DNA of 64,000 bases, taken from contig NZ_SNUU01000001.1 of the NCBI RefSeq assembly GCF_012027645.1, positions 124,001 through 188,000 of the forward strand, read 5' to 3'. The notes under the pieces are model-generated. The model was not told the origin of the DNA. It did no database searches and saw only the letters and a list, made by a program, of their open reading frames with translations. The position numbers and the translations under genes were made by a program. The DNA is from Thermococcus sp. 18S1 (GTDB lineage: Archaea; Methanobacteriota_B; Thermococci; Thermococcales; Thermococcaceae). Shown piece by piece: positions 62,252-64,000 of this stretch. Position 1 is the first letter of the stretch. Each line of letters begins with the position of its first letter.

Positions 62252-63100
62252 ATGGAGATAGCAGGAAAACTTACCGAGTTCGTCTTCGGGAAGAAGCCCG
62301 GCAGGGGCATGCTCATCTTCGGCATAATCATCGTCCTCATCGTGGTCATAATGGCGGTCTTCGCCCCCTGGATAGCCCCCTACGACCCGACTCAGAGCAG
62401 CGACGACGTCTTCGCCCCGCCCAGCTGGGACCACCTCATGGGGACCAATAGGCTCGGCCAGGACATGTTCTCGAGGATAGTCTGGGGCTCAAGGGTCGTC
62501 CTCTACGTCGTATTCATAGCGACGCTGCTCTCGATGGCGATAGGAATTCCCCTCGGACTGCTCTCCGGCTACCACGGTGGAAAAATCGACAGAACGCTGA
62601 GCGTGATAATGGACAGCATCTACGCGTTCCCCGCTTTGATCCTCGCGATGGTCATCGCGGTGGTTCTGGGCCCGAGTCCGATAAACACGGCCATAGCGAT
62701 AAGCTTCGTCTACGTGCCGACCTACTTCAGGATGGTTCGCGGGCAGACCCTCAGCTTCACCGGCCAGCTTTTCGTTGAAGCGGCCCATGCGATAGGCGCG
62801 AGGGACAAGGAGGTCATGTTCAAGTACATCCTGCCCAACCTCGCACCAACCATACTGGTAGTCTTCACCCTCAGCGTCGCGGATGCTATACTGACAGAGG
62901 CCGGCCTGAGCTTCCTGGGGCTCTCTGTAACGCCGCCGACGCCCGACTGGGGATACGACCTGCGCGTCGGCCAGCCGTTCCTGCTCGACGGCTACTGGTG
63001 GCTGGTCTTCTTCCCGGGAATAATGATAATGCTCCTGGCCATGGCCTTCGCGCTGATAGGAGAGGCCCTCAGCGAGAGGCTCTCCCTTGGAACGAGGTGA
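62252..63100 (+). CDS. Peptide ABC transporter permease DppC-like
   Basis: 282 residues. DppC-type opening (APWIAPYDPTQSSDDVFAPPSWDHLMGTNRLGQDMFSRIVWGSRVVLYVVFIATLLSMAIGIPLGLL), EAA loop LFVEAAHAIGARDKEVMFKYILPNLAPTILV, five to six helices. ATG at 62252 preferred over a GTG at 62243 because GAGGTGG lies before it. Overlaps no gene; next ATG is 3 bases after its stop. Confidence 0.95.
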   Translation: MEIAGKLTEFVFGKKPGRGMLIFGIIIVLIVVIMAVFAPWIAPYDPTQSSDDVFAPPSWDHLMGTNRLGQDMFSRIVWGSRVVLYVVFIATLLSMAIGIPLGLLSGYHGGKIDRTLSVIMDSIYAFPALILAMVIAVVLGPSPINTAIAISFVYVPTYFRMVRGQTLSFTGQLFVEAAHAIGARDKEVMFKYILPNLAPTILVVFTLSVADAILTEAGLSFLGLSVTPPTPDWGYDLRVGQPFLLDGYWWLVFFPGIMIMLLAMAFALIGEALSERLSLGTR

Positions 63101-63105
63101 TGTGA

Positions 63106-64000
63106 ATGCTGCTGGAAGTCAAAAACCTTAGCATCTACTACTACACCCTCGCTGGGGTTGTCAAAGGGGCCGAGAACGTAACGTTCAGCATAGGCAGGGG
63201 AGAGTGGGTCACCTTCGTCGGGGAGAGCGGAAGCGGAAAATCCACGGTCGCGCACGCGATAATGAACATCGTCCCGTCGCCGGGGAAGGTAGTCTCTGGC
63301 GAGGTCATCTTCGAGGGAAAGGATCTGCTGAAGTTGAACAAGGAGGAGCTTAGGAAGATCCGCGGAAAGGACATCAGCATGATATTCCAGGACCCGATGA
63401 CCAGCCTCGACCCCCTGAGAAAAGTCGGCGACCAGATGGTCGAGGTCATGACCGTCCACGGCGTCCCGGAGGATGAGGCAAGGGAGAGGGCAAAGGAGCT
63501 CCTCGAGAAGGTCAACCTTCCACCAGACAGGCTCGACTACTACCCCCACCAGCTCAGCGGCGGCCAGAGACAGAGGATAAGCATAGCGATGGCGATGGCC
63601 TTCAACCCGAAGCTCCTCATCGCGGACGAGCCGACGACGGCTTTGGACGTTATCGTGCAGGACTCCATAATGGACCTCATAGACGCCCTCAAGGCCGAGG
63701 GAACGAGCATCTACTTCGTTACCCACGACATCTCGCTTGCAGCCGAGAGGAGCGACAAGATAGCCGTCATGTACGCGGGGAAGCTCGTCGAGTTCGGAAC
63801 CGTCGAGCAGATAGTCGAGAACCCGCTCCACCCGTACACGAAGGCGCTCATCGAGGCGGTTCCAGACCTCTGGAAGGAGAGCGAGGTCAGGGCGATTCCG
63901 GGATACCCACCCGACCTGAGGAACCCGCCCAAGGGCTGCCGGTTCCACCCGAGGTGCCCGGTTTTCAAGGAGCGCTCGACGCTTAAGGGCCTCTGCGACG
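63106..64000 (+). CDS. Peptide ABC transporter ATP-binding protein DppD-like, partial
   Basis: At least 298 residues, cut by the window end. Walker A GESGSGKST, Q-loop QDPMTSLDPL, signature LSGGQRQRISIA, Walker B LLIADEPTTALD, H-loop FVTHDI, then the oligopeptide-type tail VENPLHPYTKALIEAVPDL and Cys-containing CRFHPRCP (oligo_HPY, possibly binding an iron-sulfur cluster). Partner ATPase DppF is expected just beyond the window. Confidence 0.96.
   Translation, partial: MLLEVKNLSIYYYTLAGVVKGAENVTFSIGRGEWVTFVGESGSGKSTVAHAIMNIVPSPGKVVSGEVIFEGKDLLKLNKEELRKIRGKDISMIFQDPMTSLDPLRKVGDQMVEVMTVHGVPEDEARERAKELLEKVNLPPDRLDYYPHQLSGGQRQRISIAMAMAFNPKLLIADEPTTALDVIVQDSIMDLIDALKAEGTSIYFVTHDISLAAERSDKIAVMYAGKLVEFGTVEQIVENPLHPYTKALIEAVPDLWKESEVRAIPGYPPDLRNPPKGCRFHPRCPVFKERSTLKGLCD

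Overview
The window reads as one continuous piece of the chromosome of a hyperthermophilic euryarchaeon of the order Thermococcales, most likely a Thermococcus species (GC-rich; Pyrococcus would be more AT-rich). The gene content is archaeal throughout: Hef, TFB, FEN1, two CDC48-type ATPases, ribosomal proteins S19e, L18a/LX, L31e and L39e, aIF6, a PDCD5-type protein, ADP-forming acetyl-CoA synthetase and an MptE-like pterin enzyme. Genes are preceded by TATA boxes about 25 nt before the start of transcription and by GGTGA-type ribosome binding sites. No rRNA, tRNA or insertion sequence was seen.

Layout. 0-8.4 kb: Hef helicase-nuclease and an SMC-ScpA operon. 8.4-11.7 kb: methylmalonyl-CoA epimerase, the MeaB GTPase, the B12-binding mutase subunit and a PHP-domain protein. 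11.7-14.9 kb: a CRISPR array of 47 good repeats plus one decayed repeat, with its leader on the right and no cas gene in the window. 15.3-30.8 kb: housekeeping genes (Maf, a PIN-ATPase-KH protein, MinD-like and GPN-loop NTPases, asparagine synthetase, a cell-wall-binding-repeat protein, a glycosyltransferase, Sua5, a VapBC pair, SerRS, MoeA). 30.8-41 kb: CDC48-A with an RNase H-fold partner, PRC-barrel protein, phosphoesterase, ACD alpha subunit, PsiE-like protein, FEN1, TFB and PDCD5. 41-46.3 kb: ribosomal operons. 46.4-48.1 kb: the methylmalonyl-CoA mutase large subunit, 36 kb from its partners. 48-54 kb: an ABC-2 transporter, an SNM1-like beta-lactamase-fold protein, Hsp20 and CDC48-B. 54-59.5 kb: two tiny related proteins, a JAMM protease, MobB, an LSm protein, an AAA ATPase and MptE. 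59.6-64 kb: an oligopeptide ABC transporter running off the end.

How the genes fit together. The mutase subunits, MeaB and the epimerase form one pathway (methylmalonyl-CoA to or from succinyl-CoA). Although scattered, the two subunit genes share a 30-bp upstream element with a 13-bp near-palindromic core at almost the same distance from the TATA box, and a third copy of the core sits at the meaB transcription start. Hsp20 carries a good match to the Phr heat-shock repressor site. A 49-residue protein gene carries a perfect copy of the Thermococcales glycolytic motif (TATCAC-N5-GTGATA) placed as a repressor site.

The most interesting observations are regulatory elements and very small genes: the shared mutase element, the glycolytic motif on a miniprotein gene, two neighbouring 49-residue proteins that look related, a 51-residue acidic Trp-rich protein, a 51-residue basic protein with a TTG start, and perfect inverted repeats that place a TATA box in their centre. 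I saw no clear new defence island; the array and VapBC are the only defence or stress modules here.
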